Positions 22,504 to 35,892 of a stretch of DNA of 64,000 bases are shown one piece after another (position 1 is the first letter of the stretch; the number at the start of each line of letters is the position of its first letter). The translations under genes and the position numbers were made by a program. The stretch spans positions 155,794,369 through 155,858,368 of the forward strand of contig NC_084463.1 of assembly GCF_027409185.1 (NCBI RefSeq). The letters run 5' to 3'. The DNA is from Cynocephalus volans. Lineage: Eukaryota > Chordata > Mammalia > Dermoptera > Cynocephalidae. The notes beneath the pieces are model-generated. The model saw only the letters and a list, made by a program, of their open reading frames with translations. It did not search any database and was not told where the DNA came from.

Positions 22504-24182
22504 TGAAAAAACAAACAAACAAGCGATCCCCCCCCAAAAAAAACCCAGGCAACAGATGTAGAGTGTCTACAAGAAAACAACAGAATATAGCTAAACAGTG
22601 AGGAAAATCCCCCAAGGCATGGAAATTTGAGACAGCAACATAGGACAAGGAAAAATCCTGACTGGGACTGGCATGGAATCTGGAGAAACCCTGCACTGCC
22701 TGGACAAGGTAGGCAGGGGTTTGGCAGCCTGCACTCCCACCACAGACACCTGCAAATCAGGCTGAAGGGTAACCATGTGGCCTTCACAGACAATGAGCAC
22801 CACATATAAAGTGGCTAAGAGCCCACATGACTGTATTTTCCTAGAAGGGAACTACACACAGAGTCACCCTTACCTGCCTCAGCCCTGGGATGCTGCTGGA
22901 AGTTGCTATTTTGGGATGGGAGCCTGGAGAGCTCAGAGTCCCACTGACCCAGCAGCCCCACACACCCAAGTGGCAAGTGTGGGGGGAGCTTGCTGGCTGC
23001 CTGTATCCACATCTTCCTACCCCAGGAGCTCAGAGCCCAACCAGGAGCCTAGAGCCCTGACCAGTTCAAAGCCCTGCCCCTGTCCAAGACGACAGCAAAC
23101 AGTCTGCACTTCTCCACCGCTTCAGATGTCTAAATCCATGTCCTCCTACTCCAGGAGCTCAGAGGGTCTACCTGATGCAGCAAGTCCCCTAACACCAGCA
23201 AAGAGCATGCCAGGGTGTGCAATTCACCTAGATTCATGCCCACCTTCCCCAGGAGCCCAGTGGGCCATCTGACAAAGCAGTTGCTTGCAGAGAAGGCAGC
23301 AGAGAAGGTACAGGGACTGAGCCAGCACCTACAGCTGTGCTCACCCAGAACCAAACTTAGGAAGCCCAACCCAATTATCAATATAAAACACTTCTACAGG
23401 TTAGAATCTCTCCTCTTAAAAACCATTGCAAAAGTGAAAAGAAACAAATATAACACCAGAGGCCCAAATATATCAATGCAGAGATATGAGAAACATGAAA
23501 AACAGGAAAACATGACTCCTCCCTAAAGAAGATAACCATTCTCCAATACCAGACCACAAACAAGAGGAAACTGGCAAATCACCTGAAGAGGAATTCCAAA
23601 CAACAATACTACGGAAAATCAACATGATGGTCAAAAAAATAAAAATCACAATGAAATTAAAAATAAAAAATCCAGGACTTATATGAGAAATTCAACAAAG
23701 AGATTAGAAACAATAAAAGAAAAGCAAACAGAAATCCTGGAACTGAAGAATTCGTTCAACAAAATAAAAAGTACAACTGAAAGCATAAGCATCAGGCTAG
23801 AGAGCAAGGGGAAGAAAGAATTTCTGAACTAGAAGACAGGCTTTTAGAATTAACACATCTGGTACAAAAATAAAAGAAAAAATAATTTTAAAAAGTGAAG
23901 AAAGCCTACAAGATCTTTCTCATAATGTTAAGCATACAAACATCCTGTGGTGTATCTGAATGGGAAGAATAAGGAAGAGGCATTGAAAGCCTATTTAATG
24001 AAATAATAGATGGAAACTTCCCAGGTAATGGGAGAGATATGGTCCTACAAATCCAAGAAGCTCAAAGATCCCCAAATGGATTCAACCCAAAAAGGACTTC
24101 CACGAGACACATTATAGTCAAATTGTCAAAAGTCAAAGATAAAGAAAGAATTCTAAAAACAGCAAGAGAAAGGTATCATCAC

Positions 24183-24560
24183 TGTATTAGTCTGTTTCTG
24201 TTGAGTATAACAAAATACCTGGAACTGGGTAATTTATAAAGAAACAATATTTGTTGCTTACAGTTTTGGAGACTGGGAAGTCCAAAATTCAGTGAACAAA
24301 TCTAGTGGGGGTCTTCTTTGGTGGTGGCTTTACAACAACGCAAGAGTCTCACGAGGCAGAAAATGGTAGAGGGGAGAGAGAGATTTCCTAATGCCCTCTC
24401 CTTTTAAATCCCTCAGAACCACACCCATGACCACCATTAAACCATCAACTTAATTACCTTTCAATTATCATAACAGGATTTCCCACTCTCTTAACAGTCA
24501 CAGTGGGAATCTGGCCTCCAACACATTAAACTTTGGGGGAATACAATTTAATCCACTACA
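24183..24560 (-). mobile_element. MaLR solo LTR inside the L1, minus orientation
   Basis: Starts TGTATTAGTCTGTTTCTGTT and has ACTGGGTAATTTATAAAG, the reverse complement of an MST/THE1-type LTR 3' end; it ends ...CCACTACA. The flanks ATCAC (24178-24182) and ACCAC (24561-24565) form a 5-bp target duplication with one mismatch. L1 sequence resumes directly after it, so this LTR is younger than the L1. Confidence 0.85.
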
Positions 24561-25010
24561 ACCACTTATAAGGAAATCCCCATCAGTCTAACAGCAGACA
24601 TCTCAACAGAAACCCTACAGGCCAGAAGAGAATAGGATGACATATTCAAAGTGCTAAAAGAAAAAAAAAAAAAAACCCACCAACCAAGAACACTATATCC
24701 AGCAAAGCTTTTCTTCACAAATTAAGGAGAAATAGTGTCTTTCCCAAACAAAAGCTATGGGAATTCACTACCACAAGATCAGCCCTTCAACAAATCCTTT
24801 TCAAGGGAGCCCTCCATCTGCAATCAAAGGAGCGATATATATCACCATAAATACACAAGAAGAGTAAGAACTGCTAGTGAAACAGATATGCAAATGAGAA
24901 AGAGGAAGAAAATGTATCTAATCTCTTCAGAAAACACCAAGCAGCATAGATAAAAAATAAAAGGAAAGAAAGAAATAGAAGAAATTTAAAACAACAATAA
25001 AAAAAATAAA

Positions 25011-28000
25011 ATGGCTGAAATAAGGCAATATCTTTCAGTAACATCTCTGAATATGAATGGATTAAATTCCCCACTTAAAAGATATAGACTGACAGAATGG
25101 ATTAAAAAACTAGATCCAACTACATGCTGCCTTCAAGAAACTCACTTCACCAATAAAGACACACATAGACTAGTAGTGAAGGGATGGAAAAAGACATTCT
25201 ATGCAAACAGAAACCAAAAATGAGCAGGAGTTGCCATATTTATATCAGATAAAATAAACTATCAAAAGAGACAAAGAATGATGTTACATAATGATAAAAG
25301 GATCAATGCAGCAATCATATTGTAATATGATTTATGTAATAGTCATAAATATATATGAACCAAACACTAGCTCACACAGATATATAAAGTGACTGTTACT
25401 AGATCTAAGGAGAGAGATAGATCCTAACACAATAATAGTTAGGGACTTTAACACTGTGCGCTCAACATTGGACAGATCATCCAAAGAATTAGCAGAGAAA
25501 TATTGGATTTAAACAATACTTTAGAACAAATGGATTTGACAAACATATACGGAACATTTTATCCAACAACTACAGAATATATATTCTTCTAATCAGTGCA
25601 CAGATCATTTTCCAATATAGATCACATATTAGGCCACAAATTAAGTCTTGACAAGTTTTAAAAGATTGAAATCATATCAAATACATGTTCAGATCACAGT
25701 GGAATAAAATTAGAAATTAACAACAAACAAAATTTTGGAAACTATACAAATTTGTGGAAAATTAAATAAGATACTACTGAACAACTAATGGGTCAAGGAA
25801 GAAATCAAGCAGGAAATCAAAAAAATTTCTTGAAACAAATGAAAATTCAAGTACAACTTACCAAAACCTATGGGATACTGCAAAAGCAGTAATCCCTAAA
25901 TTAGTAGACAGAAGGAAATAATTGAGATCTAAGCAAAAATAAATGAAATAGGGAAGGAAGGAAGGGAGAAAACATACAAAAGATCAAAGAAACAACGTGG
26001 GTTTTTTTTGAGAAGATAAACAAAATAGACAAACTACACCATTAGCTAGACTATCTAAAAAAAGAACACCCAAATAATAAAAATCAAAAATGAATAAGAA
26101 GACATTACAACAGATACTGCAGAAATACAAAGACTCACTAGAGACTATTATGAACAACTATACACCAACAAATTTGAAAATGTGGCAGATACAGATAAAT
26201 TTCTGGACACATTCAAAGTACCAAGACTGAACCAAGAAGAAATAGATAAACTCAAGAGTTCTATAATGAGCAATGAGATTGAAGTGGTAATTAGCAGTCT
26301 CTCAACAAAAGGAAGCTAAGGACTGGATGGCTTAACTGCTGAATTCTACCAAACCTTTAAAGAGGAATTATTACCAATTCTTTTCAAACTATTCCAAAAA
26401 ATTTGAAACAGAGGCCATTCTCCCAAACTCATTCTTTGAGGGCAGTATCACCTAAACCAAAATCAGACAAAAATACAACAGAAAAAGAAAACTACTGGCC
26501 AATATCCTCTATGAACATAGATGCAAAAATCCTCAGCAAGATATTTGCAAGCAGAATACAGCAGCACATTAAAAACATTACACAGCATGATGAAGTGAGC
26601 CTTACCACAGGGATGCAAGGATGATTCAATATATGTAAATCAATATGTGATACACCACATCAACAAAAATCAAGAAAAAAAATATGATTATCCCAATGGA
26701 CACAGAAAAAGCATTTGACAAAATTCAACATTGCTTCATCATAAAGACTCTCGGCTAATTAGGTATAGAAAGGAAGTATCTCAATATAACAAAAGCCATA
26801 TATGACAAACCCACCACCAATATCATTCTGAATGGGGAAAAGCTGAAGGCTTTCCCTTAAGAATGGGAATTAGACAAGGATGCCCACTCTCACCACTTCT
26901 ACTTAACATAGTATTGGAAGTACAAGCCAGACCAATCAGGCAAGAGAAGGAAATAAAGGGCATCCAAATTGGAAAAGACAAAGTTAAATTGTCACTGTTT
27001 GCAGATGACATGATCCTATATATTGGACCTAAAGACTCTAACAAAAAACTCTTAGAACTGATAAATGATTTCAGTAAAATTTCAGGATACAAAAACAGTA
27101 CACAAAAATCAGTAGTGTTTTTATACTCCAACAGAGAACTAGCAGAAAAAAAAGTCAAGAAGGCAATCTCATTTACAATAGCTACCAAAAAATAATAAAA
27201 TACTGAGGAATAAATTTAACCAAGGAGGTAAAAGATCTTTACAACAAGAACAAACCACTGTCGGAAGAAATTAAAGAGACCACAAAAAAACAGAAAGACA
27301 TTCCATGGTCATGCATTGAAAGAATTAGCATGGTGAAAATGTCCATATTACCCAAAGTGATCGACAGAGTCAATACCATCCCCATCAAAATTCCAATGAC
27401 ATTCTTCCCATAAATAGCAAAAAGAATCCTAACATTCATATGGGCCAACAAAAGACCCCAAATAGCCCAAACAATCTTGAACAAAAATAAAAAAAACAAA
27501 ATAAAGCTGGAAGCATTGCAGTACCTAACTTCAAATTATACTACAAATCTATAGTAACCAAAAGAGCATGGTACTGGCATAAAAACACACATGGACCAGT
27601 GGAACCTAGAAATCAACCCACGCACTTACAGCCAGCTGATCTTCCAAAAAGGCACCAAGAACATACATTGGGGAAAGGACAGACTCTTTAATAAATGGTG
27701 CTGGGAAAACTGGATATCCATGTGTAGAAGAATGAAACTAGACCCACGCCTCTCACCATATACCCAAATCAACCCAAAATAGATTAAAGACTTAACTATA
27801 AGACCTGGAAGCCATAAAACTCCTAGAAGAAAACATAGGGGAAACACTTCAGGAAGATGCACTGGTCAAAGACTTTATGAATAAGATTTCAAGTGCACAG
27901 GCAACAAAAGAAAAAATGAACAAATGGGATTATATCAAGCTAAAACCTTCTGTACAGTAAAAGAAACTATCCATGGAGTGAAAAGACAACCTACAGATGG

Positions 28001-28735
28001 GGAGAAAATATTTGCAAACTATGCATCTGACAAGGGATTAATAACCAGAATATACAAGGAATTCAAGCAACTGAACAGTTGGGAGGGGAAAAAGTAATTC
28101 AATTTAAAAATGGGCAAAGTAGCTGAATATTCTTTTCTCAAAGGAAGATATATAAATGGTCAACAGGTACATGAGAAAATTCTCATCACTAAGCATCAGG
28201 GAAATGCAAATCAAAACCACAATGAGATATCATCTAACCCAGTTAGACTGGCTATTTATATGTTGGTGGTCTAACTGTAAATTGGTGCAGCAGTTATGGA
28301 AAACAGTATGCAGGCTTCTCAAACTATTACAGATAGAACTGCCATACTATTCAGCAGTCCCACTACTGGGTATATACTCAAAGCAATGGAAATCATCATA
28401 TTGAAGCAATACCTGCACTCCCATTTTTTATTGCAGCTCTATTTACAGTAGCCCAGATATGGAACCAACCTACACGTCCATTGACAGATGACTGAGTAAG
28501 GAAAATGTGGATATATACTCAATGGAATACTACTCAGCCACAAAAAAGAATGAAATTCTGCCATTTGCAGCAACATGGATGAGCTTGGAGAAAATTATGT
28601 TAAGTGAAACGAGCCAGGCACAGAAAGAGAAATACCACATGTCCTCACTCATAAGTCAGAGAAAAAGAAGAAAGGAAGAAAGGGAAGGAGGGGGGGAGGG
28701 AGAGAGAGAGAAGGGAAGGGGAGGAAGATCACAAT
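25011..28735 (+). pseudogene. L1 ORF2 remnant (endonuclease and reverse transcriptase)
   Basis: Begins ATGGCTGAAATA and encodes TSLNMNGLNSPLKRYRL, then CLQETHFTNKDTHRL, which are hallmarks of the L1 endonuclease domain. The reverse transcriptase part has [12 protein letters not shown] followed by the catalytic FADDM (26998-27009 for F-A-D-D). Many stops and frameshifts separate the pieces. A GA-rich tract (about 28664-28732) lies at the ORF2-3' UTR junction. Confidence 0.88.
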
Positions 28736-28938
28736 AATTCATTTAATATTCAGAAGGAGAGAACAGAGCAGTGGTTACTAGAGGTGGGAAAGTGAGAGGG
28801 GAAGGGAGGTTGGTGAGAACTTGGTTAATGGACACAAGGAACCATTACATTGTGTAATGGTGAACACACTATTCTGATTTGATCATCACACATTGTACAC
28901 TGGTATTGATATTCAACTCTGCACCCGACATATTTGTG

Positions 28939-31900
28939 TTCACTTGCGCCACTCACCTCCACTGAATGGTCAGTCCCAACAGTTTTGTTTTACCCTGATA
29001 TCAAGGCCATCAGCACAAAACCATTTGTTCACCTGTCACTTGGAAGGAACAGTCTCATACCAGGTTTAGGATTCTATACCTCAAGAGGATCTGAAAGCAA
29101 ATTCCTGGCAGTAATAATACAGCATAGCAGTTAAGAACACAGCCCCTGATGACAGATTCACCTGGATTCAATTCTAGACTCCACTATTAAATCTGTGACC
29201 TGGAGTAAATTACGAAACCTCTCTGTTCAACAGACAAAAACCTCCAATTATTTTAGCAGAGATTTTGCTAGAAAGAATCATTACCTGTGTCTTAAAGAGC
29301 TGAAAAAGCATAAAGAAAACACTAATGTATTGTAGTGAAAGAAACTGCATGAATCATCTACTACTCCAACTACGACTAACCCCTGAGCAACCTCAGTGTG
29401 TTAGTTTTCCCATCTCTAAACTGCTGAGGTTGGCAAAAACAGTCCTTTCATTTTCATCCTGCTGTCATCACAATGTGAGATTCCATGAATCAGGGAGAAA
29501 ACACCATGGGTGGAGTAAATAACCAAACCAGACACTAAGGAAAACAGTGGTCTGTGTTCTGGGGAATATCTCCCTGGACTACCGGACCCTATATCCTAGC
29601 CCCAGCTGGTCATCATGTATTTCTAGAGAAAAAAAGCCTCAGTTGCCTCCATCCACAGTCAGGAGTGTCTTCTGATATCCGACATGCACTTCTGCTTTAC
29701 TAGCTTAATGGTCAGCTTGGGGTGGGGAGGGTGGGAAACTGGGAAATTCTGAGATTGCACCCTTAAAGAAGGCTTGACACCACAAGGCACTTGCCAGTCT
29801 AGAGCACCAGGACTCTCTGAAAAGGGTTTGGGATATTCCAATCAATGCCCAGGAGGATAGATTAAAAATTAATGTGGAAAGACTACTTGTAGAGAGCAGA
29901 GATCCATCTAGAGATAAAATACACTTTTCTTTCAAAAGAGTGGGAGAAGATGTAGGACTGGGAATACAGATTTTTCTGAATGTTTAGTATATATATCAGG
30001 CTCCATACTGGGCACTTTTATATGTTATTTGACTTAATCTTCACAGCAACTCTGAAGACCTTTTTATTATCATTTTATATATAAGAAAACTGAATATTTA
30101 AACCATTTCCCCACAAATTCCTTCTCAGACTCTGAAGAGGTATGGGAAAGCCCAAATGACCACGGTTCTTCTTGACAATTTGGTCAAAGCAGGTCACAGA
30201 CCCAGAGGAAGTTCTGGACCATGAAAATTTTCTTAAATGCAGATGATATTGGTCATGGGAATTAAGATGTTGATAAAATGGCCAATCCCTGCTATGGTGC
30301 AAGCCCGGACCTAGGTGCCAAGAGACTTGAATTATACTCCAACTCCTTCCATAGAACTGACATGTGATTTGGGGCATGTTCCTTCAGCAATATCACCTCA
30401 TTTGAAGAATAAAAGGATTGTACTAAAATGCTCTCCAAGTATTTTATGAGTTTTTTAAAACTCCCCAGTTTAGATTTGCTCCTCTCTTGGGAGACATTCT
30501 TGCCATCTTTCAGGAAACTGAGACAGTTTGGATCACATTGGCTTCCAGCTGCTCTTCCAGGCTACACGTGGCAGAGCCATCCTAGCCCCCCCCCACCCCC
30601 CATCCCATCACCCCCTTCTGGACAAAGGCTGTCCTCCAGGAAGCCTGAAAAGGAATGTGAAAGTGGTAACAGCATTGCTTTGCCAACAACCAGTGCTTTC
30701 TAAAATATGGCTCTACCTCCGACTCCAATCCACTGACACCCTTCCCAAGATGTGCCTGGACTTCCCTGAGCATGAAGTTAGGAAGACACGGAGCTGGAGA
30801 TGGAGAAGGGAGAGGCCTCCAAAAGAAGTAACAATGGGCACTGAGTTTCCACAGGTAGTTTCAGCTTACCAAGAGACCAGGAAATAGGAAAATAAATTCT
30901 CCCAAATTCAAAAATAACATTATTGCTATCAATAGCTATTGACTAACTGCTTTTCATAAACTCTTTACAACTTTTCTCTATAATTCTCTCAATAAACATA
31001 TAGTGGGATTATTATTATGCATTTTATAGATAAGAAAACTCAGGCTAATGGAAACTACTTGGCCCATCTAACTCTGCATGGGAATAGCAGAAGTGAATTC
31101 TAATGGTGACCTTGCAACTCGCTACTTTGCATGAAGCTCTTTTTCCTCATGTGTTACTTCTATTTTGTGTCACTTTTCCAGATCTCAAAATTTAGAAAGA
31201 GGAAGCAGGGGCACTTTTCATATGTCAACCATCTGTAACTACAGCAAAGTCATATCCTGTGTAATCATAAATACTACTCTCAAAAAGGGACAGGAAATCT
31301 CTGAGGTTGGAGAGCAGAGCAGTGAGATCGTTGTGGCAGGAACAGTCAGTAGGAGGTTCTAGCTGAGAGCTTCCCAGAGGTGAGATGGGCTCACCGGCCA
31401 CAACACACAGGACCAGGCTGTGAGAACAGGTAGGCTCTTTGGTTTGGATCATGACTTTTGGAGGCAATTACGTGCTTTTGAACAGTTAGGGAATCAGCTT
31501 CTCATCCTGTCTCTGTGACTAAGTACCTGCATGAACAGGTGAGTCAATTTTCCTTTCTGGGCCTCAGTTTACTCACTTGCCAAATAAGAAAATTGAATGA
31601 AACAATTCTCAGGTTTCACATAAGATTTGAGGTGATAATTTTCTACAGTTCTATGCATTTCCCTGGTGTGTCGGTTGTATACAGAATACGCTCTTAACAA
31701 ATACTGTGAAATTACATTGAATTGTGGATTGAGATCCCCGTTGTCCTATTCTAATTCTGTAATACAGAAAATCACTCTGTGCAGAGCTGTTGACCTCCAT
31801 GCCATGACTTGTCTCCAATGTCTGGAAAAGTTGAAGCACTCCAGGTTTATCTCCACTTGGTGGACATGGAAGGTCAAAGCATGCTCTGTGAGTGTGGCGT

Positions 31901-32060
31901 TTGGAGGTGATGGCATCACTCTGACGACTTCTTGTGAAACATAAAATATCTTGGTTATACAGAATTCTGCCTAAAATGTAGAAATATGTGTCAAAATTCA
32001 AGTATCATAGCTTTAAATTCCGTAAATCGACCTCTATATGTTACTCTAAGGAGATAATTG
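28939..32060. other. Intergenic DNA with MIR fragments
   Basis: No gene recognised. MIR-like pieces: about 29115-29235 (+; CAGCCCCTGATGACAGATTC, then CACCTGGATTCAATTCTAGA), 30275-30430 (+), 30950-31110 (-; TTTTATAGATAAGAAAACTC) and 31465-31700 (+; GGCCTCAGTTTACTCA). The remainder is unassigned; a C-rich run lies near 30588-30615. Confidence 0.5.
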
Positions 32061-32195
32061 AATAGATAAGGCACCACAAAAGTGCAAAGATGTTCATTGC
32101 AGTATTGCTCATAGTGGTTAAAAAAAAGAGAGAGACAACCTAAATAGCCATAAATATGAGAGTGATTAAATAAATCTAGAAACAACTATTCATTT
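32061..32195 (+). mobile_element. Old L1 fragment
   Basis: Sequence such as AAAGATGTTCATTGCAGTAT and AATAGCCATAAATATGAGAG is typical of the L1 ORF2 3' part. A related piece resumes at about 32715-32865 (AAAGATGTTCACAGAATAAT), so later sequence may have been inserted between them. Confidence 0.55.
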
Positions 32196-32213
32196 GAACA
32201 TGTCATTTGGCTT

Positions 32214-32260
32214 TTTATTATTATTATTATTGTTGTTGTTGTTGTCGTTGTTGTTGTTGT
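32214..32260. repeat. Trinucleotide microsatellite (TTA)n(TTG)n
   Basis: TTATTATTATTATTA passes into TTGTTG repeats with one TCG interruption. Confidence 0.9.
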
Positions 32261-32267
32261 GATAAAA

Positions 32268-32355
32268 TACGAGGATATGTCAAAAAGGTCACGAGAAAAT
32301 AGAATTGAAAGATAATACAAATCTTCCCATGAACTTTTTGAAGTACTCTCATATA
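32268..32355. mobile_element. Mariner-like MITE, copy 1
   Basis: About 88 bp. The left end, TACGAGGATATGTCAAAAAG, and the reverse complement of the right end, TATATGAGAGTACTTCAAAA, form imperfect terminal inverted repeats. The core is GAATTGAAAGATAATACAAA. The layout fits short mariner-derived elements with GAGGGTACTTCAAAAAGTT-type ends. Confidence 0.65.
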
Positions 32356-32394
32356 CTTAACATAATTTTAGCATTGTAACTATTTTTAAGTGAC

Positions 32395-32665
32395 ATTAAG
32401 TGCATTCACATTGTTGTGCAACCATCACCACTGTCCGATTCCAGAACATTTTCATCCTCCCAAGTTGAAACTTCATACACATTAAACAGTAGTTCCCCAT
32501 TGCCCTATCCCCGAGCCCCTGGAAACCACCATTCTCTTTTCTGTGAATTTGAGCACTCTAGATGCCTCATACAAGTGGAATCATATAATATTTGTCCTTT
32601 TGTGACTGGCTTAATTCACCTAGCATATTGTCTTCAAGGTTCTTATATGTGGTGGCATACGTCAG
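32395..32665 (-). mobile_element. Old L1 fragment, antisense
   Basis: Contains TTGTTGTGCAACCATCACCA, GAACATTTTCATCCTCCCAA and TACAAGTGGAATCATATAAT, then GTGACTGGCTTAATTCACCT. This series is characteristic of an antisense L1M-type 3' region. The same family closes the window at 63.37-64.0 kb. Confidence 0.65.
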
Positions 32666-32867
32666 CATTTGCCATTTGGCTTTTAAATTTAGGATATTTT
32701 ATCATATCTATTCATTAGGCAAAGATGTTCACAGAATAATGTTGAGTGCAAAGAGAAGGGTTCTAAATGGCATAGATAAGAATGACTGTTTAAAAGTCAT
32801 AAATGTGTGTGGACATGAGAGAGACAAAGTACCAGAAATGAGAAAAAAGAATGTAAAAGATATGCAT

Positions 32868-32955
32868 ATATGAGAGTATTTCAAAAAGTTTATGGAAAGA
32901 TTTATGTTAACTTTTAATTCAATTTTTCCACTAACTTTAGAAGTACCCTTGTATA
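32868..32955. mobile_element. Mariner-like MITE, copy 2
   Basis: About 88 bp with terminal inverted repeats ATATGAGAGTATTTCAAAAA and, on the other strand, TATACAAGGGTACTTC. The interior TTAACTTTTAATTC is the reverse complement of the copy 1 core type, so the two elements are inverted relative to one another. Confidence 0.62.
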
Positions 32956-35745
32956 AAACAGTACTTATTGCATGGTAGTTGAGAGCTAAGAAACTTTTTT
33001 GTTCTCTTCTTCAAATTTTTATTCCCTTTGTTACTAAATTGCTACTTTACGCACTCCTTTAAACAAAACAAACAAAAAATAACAAAAGAAAATAAATGTT
33101 CATGATATCAGACAGGCTGTCAGCTAGAAAGTATCAACAGGGCTTCCAAATTCTAGCTTCAGGCTTAGAACCAAGCATATCCTGCAGTCCTTGGGTATGA
33201 GACCTCAAAAATACAGGAAGGAATCCAGAACTAAGGAGGAGATTATTAAGACGAGTATGAAGGCATCCATTTGGCATATTTGGGCTATTAAACCTCAATG
33301 AGCAAGGCGGAAGCCAAGTTTCCACAGTATGGGACCAATTCTGGAAACCCATGTTCCCTAAGGTCAGAAATGTCCATAGGGGTGGATATGGAACTAATGG
33401 GTGGCAGCCAATGCTACAGCTATAAAGCAGGAAGAATAGAGAGGCTGAGGATCAGGTACAGCTAGATGGACATACCCAAACCTACAGGGGATATAGAAGA
33501 GCTCCAGCATTAGATGTCCTGAGTTCAAATACTGCCTCTACTACATACTTGATAAGCAATTTCATGCAAACTAGTTCATTTCTCTATGCCTCATTCTTCT
33601 TATCTTCAAAATTCAGGTAACAACCACACCTGTCTCTGAGACCTGCTGTGTAGATTAAATGAGACTCCATGCAAAGCTCTTAATAAAGTTCCATGTTCAC
33701 AGTGAGTGCCCAGTAAATCTATCACCTGCTATCATTTTATCAGGAACTACTGTTTGATTTTTAAACCTAGAATCTCTCCAAGCCTAATGCTTTTTCCAGT
33801 TCTCTGGCTTTAAAAATGTGCTGAAATGCTCAGCAGAAGGGACTTGGACTATGCCTAACATCCTCACCCCAGCTCCCCTGCAGGGATTCTATGTCAACAC
33901 TATTCCCCTTCTGGTTCATGTAACCTCGCCCATACTTCCGCCCAGATTTCAAAATTCCAAGAAAATTGGCTCCTCAAACAAAGAGACTTTTATTTTTAAT
34001 AATTCTTCAGATAAGGTACTTGATGCCCAGAGAGTATGAAAAACCAAACTAAGGCACAGAGCTAGGAGTAGAAATAAGGTGGAGGTCATAAACATTTATT
34101 GAATATTATAGAGCACCTCATAAAACTCAGATAAGCACAACAAAAGACAATCACCTCATTCAAACCCTCACAAGAGCCCTCTGTGATAGTATCATTATCC
34201 CTATTTTACAGAAAATGAAACTGAGGATGAATGAGGGGAAATAACCTGCCCATGACCAGCTAGTCTATCAAAGCTGAATTTTCAATGAGTACCAGATATA
34301 ACTAGTATGCACTGAGAGTCTATCATGTGCCCCACTCTCTGTTGAGCCCATTACATGCATTATCTCATCTAACCTTCACTGTGAACCTGTGAAGTAGCTG
34401 CTCTAACTTGCCTATGGTGAGTTTAGTAGTAACTGGTGGATACAGGATACAAGCATAGGGCTGGACTCCAAGACCATGCCCTTAATGTCCAGGCATCAGA
34501 CTCCTATACCAGAACACTTTGCCAGCTCCCGACTAGTAATGATATTCTGCGTGACTTTTCCAGTCTTTGTATGTTACGCAGTCCATCCAAGAGAGCCGGA
34601 ACCATTCCAAAAACACCAAGACATTGAGGCAAAACATCAGGGAGCAAAACCGTGGTAGCTTCAGATGATCATAAGCTTTAACCAAACTATGGCCTTCGGG
34701 AGGGAAAATGTGCTGAGAGCAAATCTGGGTAATATTCCAGTAGCTGAGCCTTGCTGCTGACACCATAGAGTCCTAGCAATGCTGCTGAGCTGGTGGATGG
34801 CAGACGACCTGCTCCATGAGTCTACATTGAAACTGCCAGTGTTAGGAAGGAAGAGAAAGATTAGGAGAATTAATGTAGAGAAAGAGATCAAAACTTCCGA
34901 GCCAGATAGACTCAGTTCAGGTACTTGTCAGTTATGCAAACACAGACTAATAATAATTATATTTGCTATTATGCATTAAACACATTCTGTGTGCCAGGCT
35001 AAGTGTATTGTGTGACTCTTTCATTTAATGAAAATCACTTGAAGCTATTAGTTCTGAGTTTCTAATGTGTAAAATGAATTTAATAATATCTAAGTTGCAG
35101 GATTGTTGTAAGGATTATAGCTACAGGTCTAGTGCCTAAAATTTAGCAGGAGTAAGATAAGTGTTCATAGTAATAATTACTAAGCCAATGTAAGCAAGGG
35201 GAGGATATTCTGAATGGGACAGGTTCTCTTCCTATAGAGAAGGAAAGTGAAATAACATTCACCAAACATCTCAACGGGATCTAGAAGACTAGAGTAGAGG
35301 GCTGAGCAGTGCAGGTATAGCATCAAGGTACAATCCTGGGAGATACTGTGTGGGAATGTATCACAGATGAAACAGAGACATAGTGGGTAGGGAAGGGAAT
35401 CTGGAGGTAGGGGCTATTGGAGGGAAAGTGGGCATACACACTCAGGGCTGCAAAGCAAGTTTTGTGCAAATTGTTCACCTCTCAATTGTGGGACTCCTCA
35501 AAATGTTTAGCTTTCTCCCAGTGATGTGTTTCTTCTCCACAGTGGATGAACTGTGCCAAGCATGCTAGCTTTCCAACACTCCCCCGATCCCTACATTCTG
35601 TTTTGTACCTAAGGGGCAGGCCACCCTATGGATAATGAAGAAAAATCTTAAATTCCTGCAAAGTCTGGTCCCTGGGAGGTTTATGCCTTAAGCCAAACCT
35701 TGGGAACTAACTGAGTTCACTACCTCTTCCAGCATCATCAGCATC
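32956..35745. other. Intergenic DNA upstream of the MS4A7-like gene, with MIR fragments
   Basis: MIR-like sequence lies at about 33490-33745 (+), 34090-34280 (-; CCCTATTTTACAGAAAATGA), 34285-34530 (-), 34955-35020 (-) and 35025-35190 (+). The 5' untranslated exon and promoter of the MS4A7-like gene may lie here, but I cannot place them. Confidence 0.5.
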
Positions 35746-35892
35746 ATGCTATTACAGCTCAAAGCCAAGGGAGCTTTTGACAGTTGCACTCTGAAGAGCA
35801 TCATTATCCCCAAAAAAGAGAAACCTGAACATACCTACCAAAAAGAAGATAACCTGCAGAATGGTCTGCAAAAAGAAGCCACAGTTCTTGGG
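35746..35892 (+). CDS. MS4A7: MS4A7-like coding exon 1
   Basis: 49 codons of cytoplasmic N-terminus from the ATG at 35746 to ...EATVLG, then donor GGGTAAGTTC. The start is chosen because the 49-residue length equals that of human MS4A7. Without the splice the frame runs to a stop at 35949. Confidence 0.92.

Larger units (their letters stand above)
22506..28938 (+). mobile_element. Near-full-length old L1 (L1MA-like), interrupted by a MaLR LTR
   Basis: A 5' GC-richer part (about 22550-23400) is followed by an A-rich ORF1-like region with coiled-coil-type sequence, then ORF2 from about 25011 and a 3' UTR ending near 28938. Without the inserted LTR (24183-24560) the element is about 6.05 kb, close to full length. 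Frames are broken throughout, so it is inactive. The exact 5' boundary is uncertain; it abuts the EIF5 retrocopy. Confidence 0.88.

Noticed and set aside
22775-23272. 165-codon open frame on +
   Set aside because: It falls in the GC-richer 5' part of the L1 and reads as low-complexity Pro/Ser sequence; no match to a known protein.
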